Part shown: piece after piece, positions 10,856 through 20,542 of the stretch
How positions within the stretch are numbered: the stretch's first letter is position 1
Layout of the letters: each line of letters begins with the position of its first letter
Assembly (NCBI GenBank): GCA_963921195.1
Contig: OY992537.1
Span: 52,538,313 to 52,602,312, forward strand
Direction: 5' to 3'
Source: Pegoplata infirma
Taxonomy: Eukaryota > Arthropoda > Insecta > Diptera > Anthomyiidae
Length of the DNA: 64,000 nt
Position numbers and translations under genes: made by a program
Notes under the pieces: model-generated
Told to the model about the DNA's origin: nothing
Database searches by the model: none
What the model saw: the letters and a program-made list of their open reading frames with translations, nothing else

Positions 10856-11787
10856 AATGAAAAAATTAGTTTTTTTTTTCTCAAAACGGGACAAATGGCG
10901 TCCAGTTCAGGGTATCGTCGGGACACGGGACACTCCACTCTAAAACTGGTCTGTCCCGACGAAAACTGGACGGTTGGCAAGTCTACTTGTTGCAAATGCA
11001 TATTTTTGCATATTTTGGTTTTAAATGCATATTTTATGCGTATTTCCAACTTGAAATTGCATATTTTGGCATAAATTATGTGTTTAAAAATTATTAAATC
11101 TTAAAAATTTAATTTGAAAATACGATTTTTTTTAATTTTGAGTGTAAGCAGACGAGTACATATAATAATAAATGAATTTTTAAAGTTTTATGGCGAGGGG
11201 TATAGATAGATATAGATATACCCCTTATCTATTCTACATCACTGTAACCATTAATGGGTTAATAAATAATTCACAATGACCTAAAAGTGTTAAAATTCTT
11301 TTTCTTATTTAATGCCATCATCAAATTTATACATTTACTAAAACATTTGTATTTCATTTTATATATGTATGTAAGTATTATTGTAGTCGTTCTTATTAAT
11401 GGCATTATATTAAAATGTCCATTTAGAAAAGTGATTAGGGTAATTTCAGTTTATATCACTGTGTTTTTTTTTCTTGTTGTTGTTTTAACATCTCATTTGT
11501 CTAAACATTTAATTAGGTTTCCTAAATTAATTTCTGGGCAAATTTGTGTTTAAAACAAATCATTATTTTGCTTTCTTACCTAAGATTCTTAAAGAGGATG
11601 AAACAAGTAATTTTCTATGTTACTAAAAGACAAAATAGAAAAAAAATCAAATTACATTACGCACATAAAACACACACAGTTACAGAGAAATTAACCTACA
11701 AATGGTAAAAAAAATCACATTGGATATTTTTTTTTTTACATTTTCTCATTTTCCCATTTTTATAATTTTCTATTATAAACAAGTGAG
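10856..11787. other. Gene-free AT-rich stretch
   Basis: It contains a short segment rich in 'gggacacgggacact' words (10885-10985) ending in 'ggttggcaagtctacttgtt', which resembles 'cttgttgctagacttgcc' at 7080-7100 in inverted form. A run of 'gcatattttggttttaaatg' words follows (10997-11060). The 88-codon frame at 11287-11553 is hydrophobic but has no recognisable domain or codon signature. Confidence 0.4.
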
Positions 11788-11894
11788 AAACAAGTAAAAA
11801 AGTTAAATTCGGCCTCGCCGAATGTAGTGATACCACAATTTCAAAAAGATTATTGCAAAAAACTTTTTTTTAACAGGAAATTATTTTTGAAAAA

Positions 11895-13811
11895 ATGCCT
11901 GCGAATTTTGTACTCTTGCCCAAAACATTAAATCATGATAATGTTTTGCGGAAGATTTGGGTGTACTTGCCAAAGCAAAGTTTTTTTTAGAAAAAATAAT
12001 GTTATATTACTTTGCTATTCCATGCAAAACGAATTAAAATATCAGTCGAGGACCGCATTAAAAATCCAAAACAGCTGTACATTTCGGAAGTGAGTGCAAA
12101 AATAAGTGCAAAAATAAGTGCAAAAAAGTGTTTTTACATTTTGGAGAGTATAAAAGATTCGGCACCAAAGAATATAACACTCTTAGGCTGAGTTTTTGAG
12201 TTGTAAAATTTATTGGTTTTAGGTTTAAACTGAGTTAAAACCACAATTTTTTTGGTGAGAAAAAAATTTATAATAAAAAATTGATGAACAAAAATATGAT
12301 AAAAAAAAAATTATGAAAAAAAAATTTTGATGAAAATAACATTTCATGAAAAAAAATTGATGAAAAAAAAAAATTGATAAAAAAAAAAATGATGAAAAAA
12401 AAAGTTTGATGAAAAAAAAAAAAAAAATATGAAAAAAAAAAAATTTATGAAAAAAAAAAAATTTATGAAAAAAAAAAAATGATGAAAAAAAATTTATGGA
12501 AAAAAAATTTATAAAAAAAAATTTGATGAAAAAAATTCATGAAAAAAAAAAAAAATTGATGAAAAAAAAAATTTTATAAAAAAATGATGGAAAAGAAAAT
12601 TTAATGAAAAAAAAAAAAAAATTTGATTAAAATCAAGTGAGAGTGTTTCATTCGGCTTTGCCGAATCTTTTATACCCTCCAAAATGTAAAAAAAACAATT
12701 TTAAAAAAATTCAAGGGCGTCTTTTTTTTGGGGTGGGGGGAGGATTGTTAGAAGACGTTAGGGGGCACCTTCCCCTTGCGATTTTGAACTTCTTCTGAGA
12801 TAAGAATGTTGCATTTGCTTAGCAAAAGTACAAAAAAACCCTGCAAAAATGCGGTTTTTCTTAGGTTGGTTTAGAACTTTTTCCCCCTTGGTCCGATTTT
12901 TCCCATTTCCGAACTTAACCTGCCTAGGAACATAAGACATATTCGTGCTAAACTTCGGAACTCTAGCTCTTTTATTTTAGACTGTATCGTGTCCGCTACA
13001 GACGGACAGACGGACGGACGGACTTCGCTAGAATGTCTTAGAATCGATCACTGATCAATAAAATATATACTTTATGAGGTCCTAGACTGATATTTCGATG
13101 CGTTACACACGGAATGACAAAGTGAGTATACCCCCATACTGTGATTGGAGGGTATAAAAAATTTAATGAACCCAAAATTTTTGGTGAAAAAAAATTTGGA
13201 TGAAAAAAAGTTTTTGATGAAAAGAAAAAATTTTTGATGTAAAAAAACTTGTTGACAAAAAAATTTTTTTGGTGAGAAAAAACTTGATAATAAAAAATTT
13301 GATAAAAAAATTTGATGAAAAAAATATGACAAAAAATTTATGAAAAAAAAAATTTTTGATGAAAAAAAAACATTTGATGAAAAAAAATTAATGAAAAAAA
13401 AAAATTTGATAAAAAAAAAAAATTGATGAAAAAAAAATTTGATAAAAATAATATTGATGAAAAAAAAAATTGATGAAAAAAAATTTAATGGAAAAAAAAA
13501 TTTGATGGAGAAAAAATTGATGAAAAAAAAATTGATCAAAAAAAAATTTAATGAAAAAAAATTTTTTTTTGTATTGAAAAATAATTATGTTACATTTTAT
13601 TCACCAGCTGGTGAAAAAGCGGTTTTATTTACCACGAGGTGAATTATTATCCAAGTTACCAACCCAAGTTATTAAAATTTTTGGTTTTATAAAAATGAAA
13701 ATAGTAATTCTTGTTTTCGTTTTCGTTAATTGTTAGCTTATATAGTCAAACTGAGGTGGCGTCCTGCAACTTTTTTAAAATAAGACACCAGCCTAAAAAC
13801 ATAGTCATGTT
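11895..13811 (+). mobile_element. Family B element, containing a nested HINE
   Basis: It starts 'tgcctgcgaattttgtactc' and has 'catgataatgttttgcgg' near the start and its inverse 'aaaacatagtcatgtta' at the end. Inside are a fossil HINE tail ('gattcggcaccaaagaatat'), a long A-rich array of GATGAAAA-type units (about 12240-12630 and 13160-13560), the perfect palindrome TTCACCAGCTGGTGAA (13600-13615) and the conserved tail. A separate minus-strand HINE sits at 12633-13160. All open frames here are low-complexity. Confidence 0.75.
12633..13160 (-). mobile_element. HINE, near complete, nested in family B
   Basis: Read on the minus strand it has the head 'ttataccctccaatcacagt', 'cattccgtgtgtaac', a short (GTCY)n run (13004-13022) and the 3' hairpin 'ATTCGGCAAAGCCGAAT' (12650-12666). 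The sequence ends in 'aacactctcacttg'. It interrupts the A-rich array of family B. Confidence 0.85.
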
Positions 13812-14150
13812 AAGAAATTTAAAAAAAGTTTCCGCAAAAAAAATTTTGGTAAAAAAAAATCCGCGATTTTTTCTATTTTTTGGCAAAAAAAATATGCTCG
13901 TACTTGTTTAAATTCCATTTAGTGTTCAATTATGTTCACATATTTCAACCAGCAGTCGAATTAAAGCATTTTATATTTTTAGGTTATGTTGAATGTACTA
14001 AAATTGTTGAGGTGTCCTTACATTTACGTTCATAACTTTTGAACCGCTGAACCTATATCGCTCAAATGCAATACCAAACTTTTCGGGAGAACTTCCAATA
14101 AATATGTTAAGTTTCAGTCATTTCCGTGTAATTTAAAATTTTTGGTGAAC

Positions 14151-14967
14151 ATTTTTTAAAAAAACCAAAACTTTGATCAAAGTGCCCCACGGGTTTTAAG
14201 CTTAATTTATGGAATACAAATTGTGATTTCGATCTTACAATTTTGATCCCTTTTAGGGTTAATATACTTTTTTGTTTTACTTTTACTGCCTAACTAGCGA
14301 TGATGAAAATAATAATAATAATAACTTCAATGTAATAATATCAATAGTAGTTATTTGTAGCAGTAGCAGTAGTAGTCCTAGCAATAGCAATAGCAAAAGT
14401 AAAATAATATTAAATTTCTTGTGAAATTTTTGACCTCATTTGTACATTGAAGAAAATTTATTTGACTTTAGTTATCTTTGTCATAGCAATAAATCACATG
14501 ATGTTTGATACTTTTATTTTGTTCTTGTACTCACAGTGGTAGACGTATACGTAACGCAGGACTTTTTTGTTTTGGGGTTTCATAAAGGAAGTCAGGAAAT
14601 CCGATACTTCTTTTTTATTTGTTGTTGCTTCATTTCATACCAGAAGTTGCCTGCATCTAACAAAGGACTATTTTAGTTTTGGTTTCTTGTTTTTTGAGTG
14701 TGTGTGTGTGTTTGTGTGTGTGGGGGTGAATGATGCTTGGAAAAGTTTATTATAAAATAAAATTTATGTTTTTTTTTGTATCTTCAAATGAAATTTAAAA
14801 CGTTGGGTTTATTTAAAGGAAGATGAGTGTATTTTTTTTTTGTTAAATTATAATAAAATTATTTCAAAGTCGGAAACAGGTGAGAGTTATTTAACCCAAT
14901 AATACTTTATTAAGATAAACAACGAAGAAAACATCTTTCCGTTTTTTCTTGCTTCGGTAAATATGTA
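14151..14967. other. Gene-free stretch with simple repeats
   Basis: Short AAT (14307-14325), AGT/AGC (14345-14395) and TG (14699-14723) runs are visible. No exon, RNA or transposon end was recognised. Confidence 0.5.
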
Positions 14968-15875
14968 CTATGAGCGTCAAAAGAAAGTGTACAGGTATTA
15001 AATTTATTAATACCTGTACACTTTTATTATTATTATCAATGGACTACCATTTAAAAACACGCTATAAAGGAAATTTTCCAAGCTTTAATTTAAGCTTGAA
15101 ATCGTCCAGATTAAGCAAATATTAAATGAGATACGGTCGCGCTGGAAATTGAAAATTTTTGTGGACGGTTTTTAGAAAATTTTTAAAAAATATTTCTCAT
15201 TTGATTTTTTTCAAGTTCGAACATTAAAAATTTAAAAAATAGTACAATAGTTTAAATTCAGTTATCAACTCATTTTTCCAACGACCCAAACAAAATTTTT
15301 TAAATGCAGTAAAAAAATATGCATTTTTTTGACCTCCAATTCTTTTGACCACCAATTTTTTGTAAACAAAGAAAATATTATATTGTTTACTAATTTAAGA
15401 ACACCTAAGTGCATAGTAAAGAGATATGAAAATAATTAATAATTCTCTTTGTTTACAAAAAATTGGTGGTCAAAAGAATTTGAGGTCAAAAAAATGCATA
15501 TTTTTTTACTGCATTAAAAAAATTTTGGCTTTTGTTTGGGTCATTGGAAAATGAGTTGATAGCTGAATTTAAACCATTGTACTATTTTTTAAATTTTTAA
15601 TGTTTGAACTTGAAAAAATCAACCTAGAAATATTTTTTAAAATTTTTCTAAAAAATGTCTACAGATAATTTCATTTTTCAGCTCGACCCTCGTATCTCAA
15701 TTAATATTTGCTCAATCTGGACGCTATCAAGCTTAAATTGAAGCTTGGAAAATTTCCTTTATAGCGTGTTTTTAAATGACAGTCGATTAATAATAATAAG
15801 GGGTTTTATTGTCAACTTTTTCGTTAAGGAATTACATCTATTTTAGACCTGTACACTTTCTTTTGACGCTCACTG
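14968..15875. mobile_element. Tc1/mariner-like palindromic MITE
   Basis: The ends read C[A/T][A/G]TGAGCGTCAAAAGAAAGTG and its inverse, each flanked by TA (14966-14967, 15876-15877). Nearly the whole element is one imperfect palindrome: arms of about 400 bases pair around a centre near 15400, for example 'ttgaccaccaattttttgta' (about 15348) with 'tacaaaaaattggtggtcaa' (about 15455). TA duplication plus a TCAAAAG-type terminus fits Tc1/mariner. No transposase frame. Confidence 0.85.
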
Positions 15876-15877
15876 TA

Positions 15878-16287
15878 TATTGTATATTGTTAACAATAGT
15901 TATCTTGTTATTTCAATCCTTAATCCTTTTTATTTTAGTTTTTTTTTAAGAACTTAAAGGAAATATAAAGTTACAAGAATAGAAAGAAAAGAAAAAATGT
16001 AAAGTTTTGTTAATGATCAAAGCTGACCATTTAGAACACCCGTACGATAGAATAAAAGAAATCTGTAAAGATGAAATAAAAATTGTAAATCTCAGAAAAC
16101 CTTCAAACCTTTAATTTAATTGCTAAAGTTAGCAAACAAAAATTAGTTAACTGAAATTAGCAAAACAAATTTAGCTTTTACCAAAAAAATTAGTCAAATT
16201 TTAGTTGAATGAATATTTTTTAAATGAAATATTTTTTACAATGAGTATTTTGTAAATGAAATAATTTTTACAATGAATATTTTTTTA
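15878..16287. other. Gene-free AT-rich stretch
   Basis: It has short repeats of 'aaattagcaaaa' (16120-16180) and 'tgaaatattttttacaatga' (16220-16280). Nothing gene-like. Confidence 0.45.
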
Positions 16288-17285
16288 AAAATGCACACAA
16301 ATATGCCTGCGAATTTTGTACTCTTGCCCAAAACATTAAATCATGATTATGTTTTGCGGAAGATTTGGGTTTAGAAAAAATAACGTTATATTACTTTGCT
16401 ATTCCATGCAAAACTAATTGAAATATCAGTCGAGGACCCCATAAAAAATCCAAAAGATCTGTACACTCACTTACGAAGTGCAAAAATAAGTGCCAAAAAG
16501 TGTTTTTACATTTTGAAGAGTATAAAAGATTCGGCACCAAAGAATCTAACACTCTCACTTGTTTTATGTACATTTGATAAACAAATGGAAAATTTTTATG
16601 CGAAAAGCTTAGACGTGGTGAAAAAGTAGTTTTGGTAAAAAAATATTTTTTTTTTCACGAAAAACAAAATGATGTTAAAAAAAAATTTTTTTGGTGAGAA
16701 AAAAATTGATAATAAAAAATTTGATAAAAAAATTGATGAAAAAATGTGATAAAAAAAGAAATTATGAAAAAAAATTTATGAAAAAAAAAATTTTGATGAA
16801 AAAAAAAATTGATGAAAAAAAATTAATAAAAAAAAAATTTACGAAAAAACAAAAAAATTGATGAAAAAAATTTTGATGACAAAAAAAAAAATTAATGATG
16901 AAAAAAAAAAAAAAATTATGAAAAAAATTGATGAAAAAAAATTTGATGAAAAAAAAAAATTGATGAAAAAAAAAGTTTGAAGAAAAAAATTAGATGGAAG
17001 AAAAAAAATCATGAAAAAAAAAATTGATGAAAAAAAAATTATGAAAAAAAAATTTTTTTGTTGAAAAATAAATTTGTTACTTTTTATTCACCAGCTGGTA
17101 AAAAAAGGTTTTATTCACCACGAGGTGAATTTTTATCCAAGTTACAAACCCAAGTTATTAAAATTTTTGGTTTTAAAAAAATGAAAATAGTAATTCTTGT
17201 TTTCTTTTTCGTTAATTGAGGTGACGTCCTGCAACTTTTTTAAAATTAGACACCAGCCTGAAAACATTATCATGTTAAAAAAAAA
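16288..17285 (+). mobile_element. Family B element, the most compact uninterrupted copy
   Basis: It starts 'tgcctgcgaattttgtactc' and ends 'aaaacattatcatgtta'; inverted CATGATNATGTTTT lies near both ends. Order: start block; fossil HINE unit ('attgaaatatcagtcgagga', 'gattcggcaccaaagaatct', 'aacactctcacttg'); A-rich GATGAAAA array (16680-17060); near-palindrome TTCACCAGCTGGTAAA (about 17087); tail with 'gtgacgtcctgcaac'. It gives the best reference plan for the family. Confidence 0.75.
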
Positions 17286-17308
17286 TTGTAAAATGACAAA
17301 AAATGTTT

Positions 17309-18417
17309 GGGTAATTCCAAAAATTTTCGCCCCACTGTTCGGAAACATGCCTTTGGACGGCACTGAGAATTTGGCTCATAGATATCCACGTTTATATGAG
17401 ATATGTTGCATTTTTGGATTTTCAAAATTTGCTGTAGATTTCAAATTATCGCGGGTCAAATTTCGACTTTTTTTAGCAAAAGTCAGAAAAATACATGACG
17501 TTTAACGTGCTCTAACTTTTTAACTAGTTATCCGATTATCACAAGTAATGGCTCATATGAAAGCTTAATTCTTCTTCTTTTAGGAAAAATTTTCAAAACC
17601 ATACAGTTTTTTTTTCAGAAGTGTTGCAAAAATTCAAAAACATTTTTTTTTGCGAATATTTAAAAAAACACATCTTCGATTTTTTTAAAAAGAGTTTGTT
17701 GATAAACAATACTGTTTTGTACAACATATCTAAAATTCAGAGTGGGATCCCAATGGGATCAAAAAATATTCTGGTTTTAGTACGAAGTTCTTAAATTTTG
17801 CCTTAGAAAATTAAAATTTTATGTTTCTTCAATATAAAAATTTAAATTTTCAAAGAAAATTATACTATTAAAATTTTGAAAAACATTCAAACATTAGAAA
17901 TTTAAATTTTCTAAGGGAAAAATATGAGAACCTCGTACTTAAAACAGTATAGTTTTTGATCCCATGAAGATCCCACTCTGAATTTTGAATATGTTATACA
18001 AAACATTGTTATTTTTCACCAGAATTTTTTTAAAAAAAGTCGAAGATGTGTTTTTTTAAATATTCGAAAAGAAAAAATGTTTTTGCATTTTTGCATCATT
18101 TCTGTAAAAAAAACTGTGTTATTTTAAAAATATTTTCTAAAAGAAGAACCCCAGCTTTCACATGAGCCTAAATTTGTGAAAATCGGGTCATTAGTTAAGA
18201 AGTTACAGCTCTTTAAACGTGATGTATTTTTCTTACTTTTGCTTAAAAAGTCAATCTTTGACCGGCCATAATTCGTTAAATACACCAAATGTAAAAAAAC
18301 GATATATGGTACATATATCATATTTATGAGGGCTATCTATGTGTCAAGGTTCAAATTAATCTGAGACACCATTTCCAAAAATGACTAAAATTTGAGATAA
18401 ATTTTCTGGAATGGCCC
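17309..18417. mobile_element. Long-palindrome element with GGGYMATTCC ends
   Basis: The left end GGGTAATTCCAAAAATTTT and the right end (inverted) GGGCCATTCCAGAAAATTT are flanked by GTTT on both sides (17305-17308, 18418-18421). The arms pair over most of the length, for example 'gatcccaatgggatc' (17745) near 'gatcccatgaagatccc' (17958). 'cacatcttcgattttttt' (17671) pairs with 'aaaaaaagtcgaagatgtg' (18033). Superfamily unknown. No coding potential. Confidence 0.7.
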
Positions 18418-18428
18418 GTTTGTAACTT

Positions 18429-18710
18429 TTTTTTTTCTACCTCCTATTTGACAGGAATTCACTGTAATTTAACAAGCTTTTTAACAATAATTTTGTAATT
18501 TTACAAGCTTTTTACCAATAAAATTGTAAATTTACAATTTTTTGATGCGATAAAACTTACACGGAGGTTTTGTGACTTAACTAGATTTTTTGCTACCTCC
18601 TATTTTACTAGAATTCCTGGTAAAAATTACGAGATTTTTTGTAATTTTACAAGCTTTTTACAAATAAAATTGTAAATTTAAAACTTTTTTCGCGCAATAA
18701 AACTAATAAG
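18429..18710. repeat. Tandem duplication of about 150 bp
   Basis: Two adjacent units share 'ctacctcctatttgac/tact', 'gtaattttacaagcttttta' and 'aataaaattgtaaattta', ending in 'gcgataaaact' and 'gcaataaaact'. Divergence is moderate. Confidence 0.7.
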
Positions 18711-18887
18711 GAATTCTCGTTAATTTACTTTGTAAAATTACAAAAAAAAATTTAAAATTACAAAAAAAATTTAAATTTCGATTAAAAATTTTTTGTGAAA
18801 AAACAAGGAAAACTGTCAAATATTCGTAAAATGGGATTACGAAACTTTTTCTAGAAATTTGACAAGATTTTTTTTTGTGTACATAAC

Positions 18888-19215
18888 ACTGTGCTACAAA
18901 AAACACAAAATCGAATATACTTTTAAAATGAGGTAGTTAAGGTTGTAGGTCTCGTCAAAAAGATCACAAAAATGCCCCTCGAACTTGCCAGACACCCTCA
19001 AATTTTAAAGTTATTGTCAAAAAACGTTTTTTTGGGACTTTTCTCATTAAACCACGTGTAACTTAAACATTTTTCAAGCGATTTTAAAATTTTCAACTGT
19101 TTTGGATAGATAGGGCTTTTATGTGTGTGAATTTGTCTATACATATAAGAAAGATATGTATTGATTTTTTCAACAATATCAAATTTTTTGTTATTTTTTG
19201 CAAATTTTTTGAGTT
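18888..19215. mobile_element. Family C, left arm only
   Basis: From CACTGTGCTACAAAAAAC to 'gtatgtattgattttttcaa'-like sequence it closely follows 3800-4140. The centre and right arm are missing, so the palindrome is lost. Confidence 0.75.
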
Positions 19216-19493
19216 TAAAAAAATTTTTGCCAAAAAACTCAATATTTTTTATTAAAAAGTCTGTCGAAAAATCTGTAAATCATTATTTAGTGTTAATTCT
19301 CAAATTTCTGTCAAATTTTTCTGTTTAAATGGGCATTTTAACTGAATTCTATGTCGTGAAGTTTTAGAAAATAACAGAAAATCAATGCTATTTTTACAGA
19401 AATACAGATTTAAATAAAAAAAACAATACCAAGTTTGTTTAATTTTTATTAAAAATAATAAAAAAATGTATTTACTCAACCACTAAAAAACAA

Positions 19494-19680
19494 GTTAGAA
19501 AATTATAGTCGGTCAATACCGACCACATGATACCCTACACCAGTGTTTTCCAGAAAATGGGTTACAAGTCCAAACATGTAGAAAACATCCAACTACCAAA
19601 TTTGAGTGGAATTGGTTTATTTGTGTTGCCAACCGATTTAACAAATATAGGGCAAAATTTGTAAATGGGGACTTACAATT
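19494..19680 (-). mobile_element. Divergent HINE 3'-end fragment
   Basis: 'aacaagttagaaaattatag' is followed by the hairpin GTCGGTCAATACCGAC and 'atgataccctacacca'. The same order is seen at the 3' ends of other HINEs, with a different hairpin. It matches the divergent head at 54749-54850 (ACCCTACAGCAC). Confidence 0.55.
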
Positions 19681-19722
19681 AGTCCAAAAATAGGCCAATA
19701 CAGTAATTGTTTTTAATTACTA

Positions 19723-20458
19723 CCCAGCAAAACTTAGATTACCAAATAAGATATAAAATAAGGTATAGGATCTCTTATTTTATACATTGCAGCATTGATG
19801 ACTTTAACAGGCGATGAGACTCAAAGTAATGCATCCACATTATCACAAAGAATACCAGTAAGGTATAAAATAAGTCATAAATTTATAACGAAGAATACGA
19901 GTAAGGTGTAAAATATATGATATTTTATAGGTTAAGAGAAATGAAATAATATTGCATACCAGACGATAATATATAAGGTGTTACGAGTAGTGAAAAAGTA
20001 ATTTTGTATTAAATTTACTCACGTGATTGTAAGTGAGTGTAAGTAGATAAAATATGCTCGTGAGTGTGTGTCGTTAGAAATTTCCTGTAGTGAGCCCATC
20101 TCTAGTTTAAACTTATGCATTTTTTTATAAAATAATTATTTTTTATGTTATTGTAATGCATTATGCATCCAATTATAAACAATACATTATTTCAGACTTT
20201 CAAATAATACATAATGTAACCAAATATAGTAAGTCATCCATGATTTAATGTTTAGAAATAACAAATATGAAATACATTTTTTCCAATAATCATGCATTAC
20301 GTAGCAAATTATTAGTAATGCATTATTTTTCACTTGAAAATAATACGTTGTGGAACAAATGTTTGGTAAGACATCCTAAAATAATGCTACAAATAAGTTA
20401 TATGCATTACCTGGTAATGTGTTATATAATCACTACCCATTACCAAAGTTTTGCTGGG
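19723..20458. mobile_element. CCC-ended element with 2-bp TSD (CCCAGCAAAACTT)
   Basis: Inverted ends CCCAGCAAAACTTWG are flanked by TA (19721-19722, 20459-20460). The interior is AT-rich with recurring 'aatgcattatg' and 'aaggtataaaataag' words. A truncated TAGAGATG-family hAT end lies within it at 19992-20104. The plan matches the 2-bp-TSD group at 25235, 29009 and 46227, but TA alone would also fit Tc1/mariner. Confidence 0.7.
19992..20104. mobile_element. TAGAGATG-family hAT MITE, right-end fragment
   Basis: 'tcacgtgattgtaagtgag' through 'gagcccatctcta' matches the right third of 2345-2880. The left end is absent. Confidence 0.7.
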
Positions 20459-20542
20459 TACCGCCAAAGAAATTTTCCCTAAATAATAAAAAAAGATCTT
20501 TATTTTTAAGACAAATTTCTTAAAACAAAATTTAATCAAAAA

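Larger units (their letters stand above)
11788..14150 (-). mobile_element. HINE split by a family B insertion
   Basis: The 3' hairpin end (ATTCGGCCTCGCCGAAT, about 11817) and following 'aagattattgcaaaaaactt' match the HINE at 62480-63700. The match stops at about 11894 and resumes at about 13812 with 'ttcgcaaaaaaaattttgg'-like sequence, running to 'cataacttttgaaccgctga' and 'aataccaaacttttcgg'. The GTCY tract and head hairpin are absent. Family B therefore inserted into this HINE. Confidence 0.7.

Noticed and set aside
11287..11553. Small membrane protein
   Set aside because: Hydrophobic residues follow from T-rich DNA; there is no conserved copy, domain or plausible start context.
13072..13539. 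155-codon Phe/Ile/Ser-rich frame, minus strand
   Set aside because: A translation of the GATGAAAA array plus part of a HINE. The same artefact appears over every family B array.
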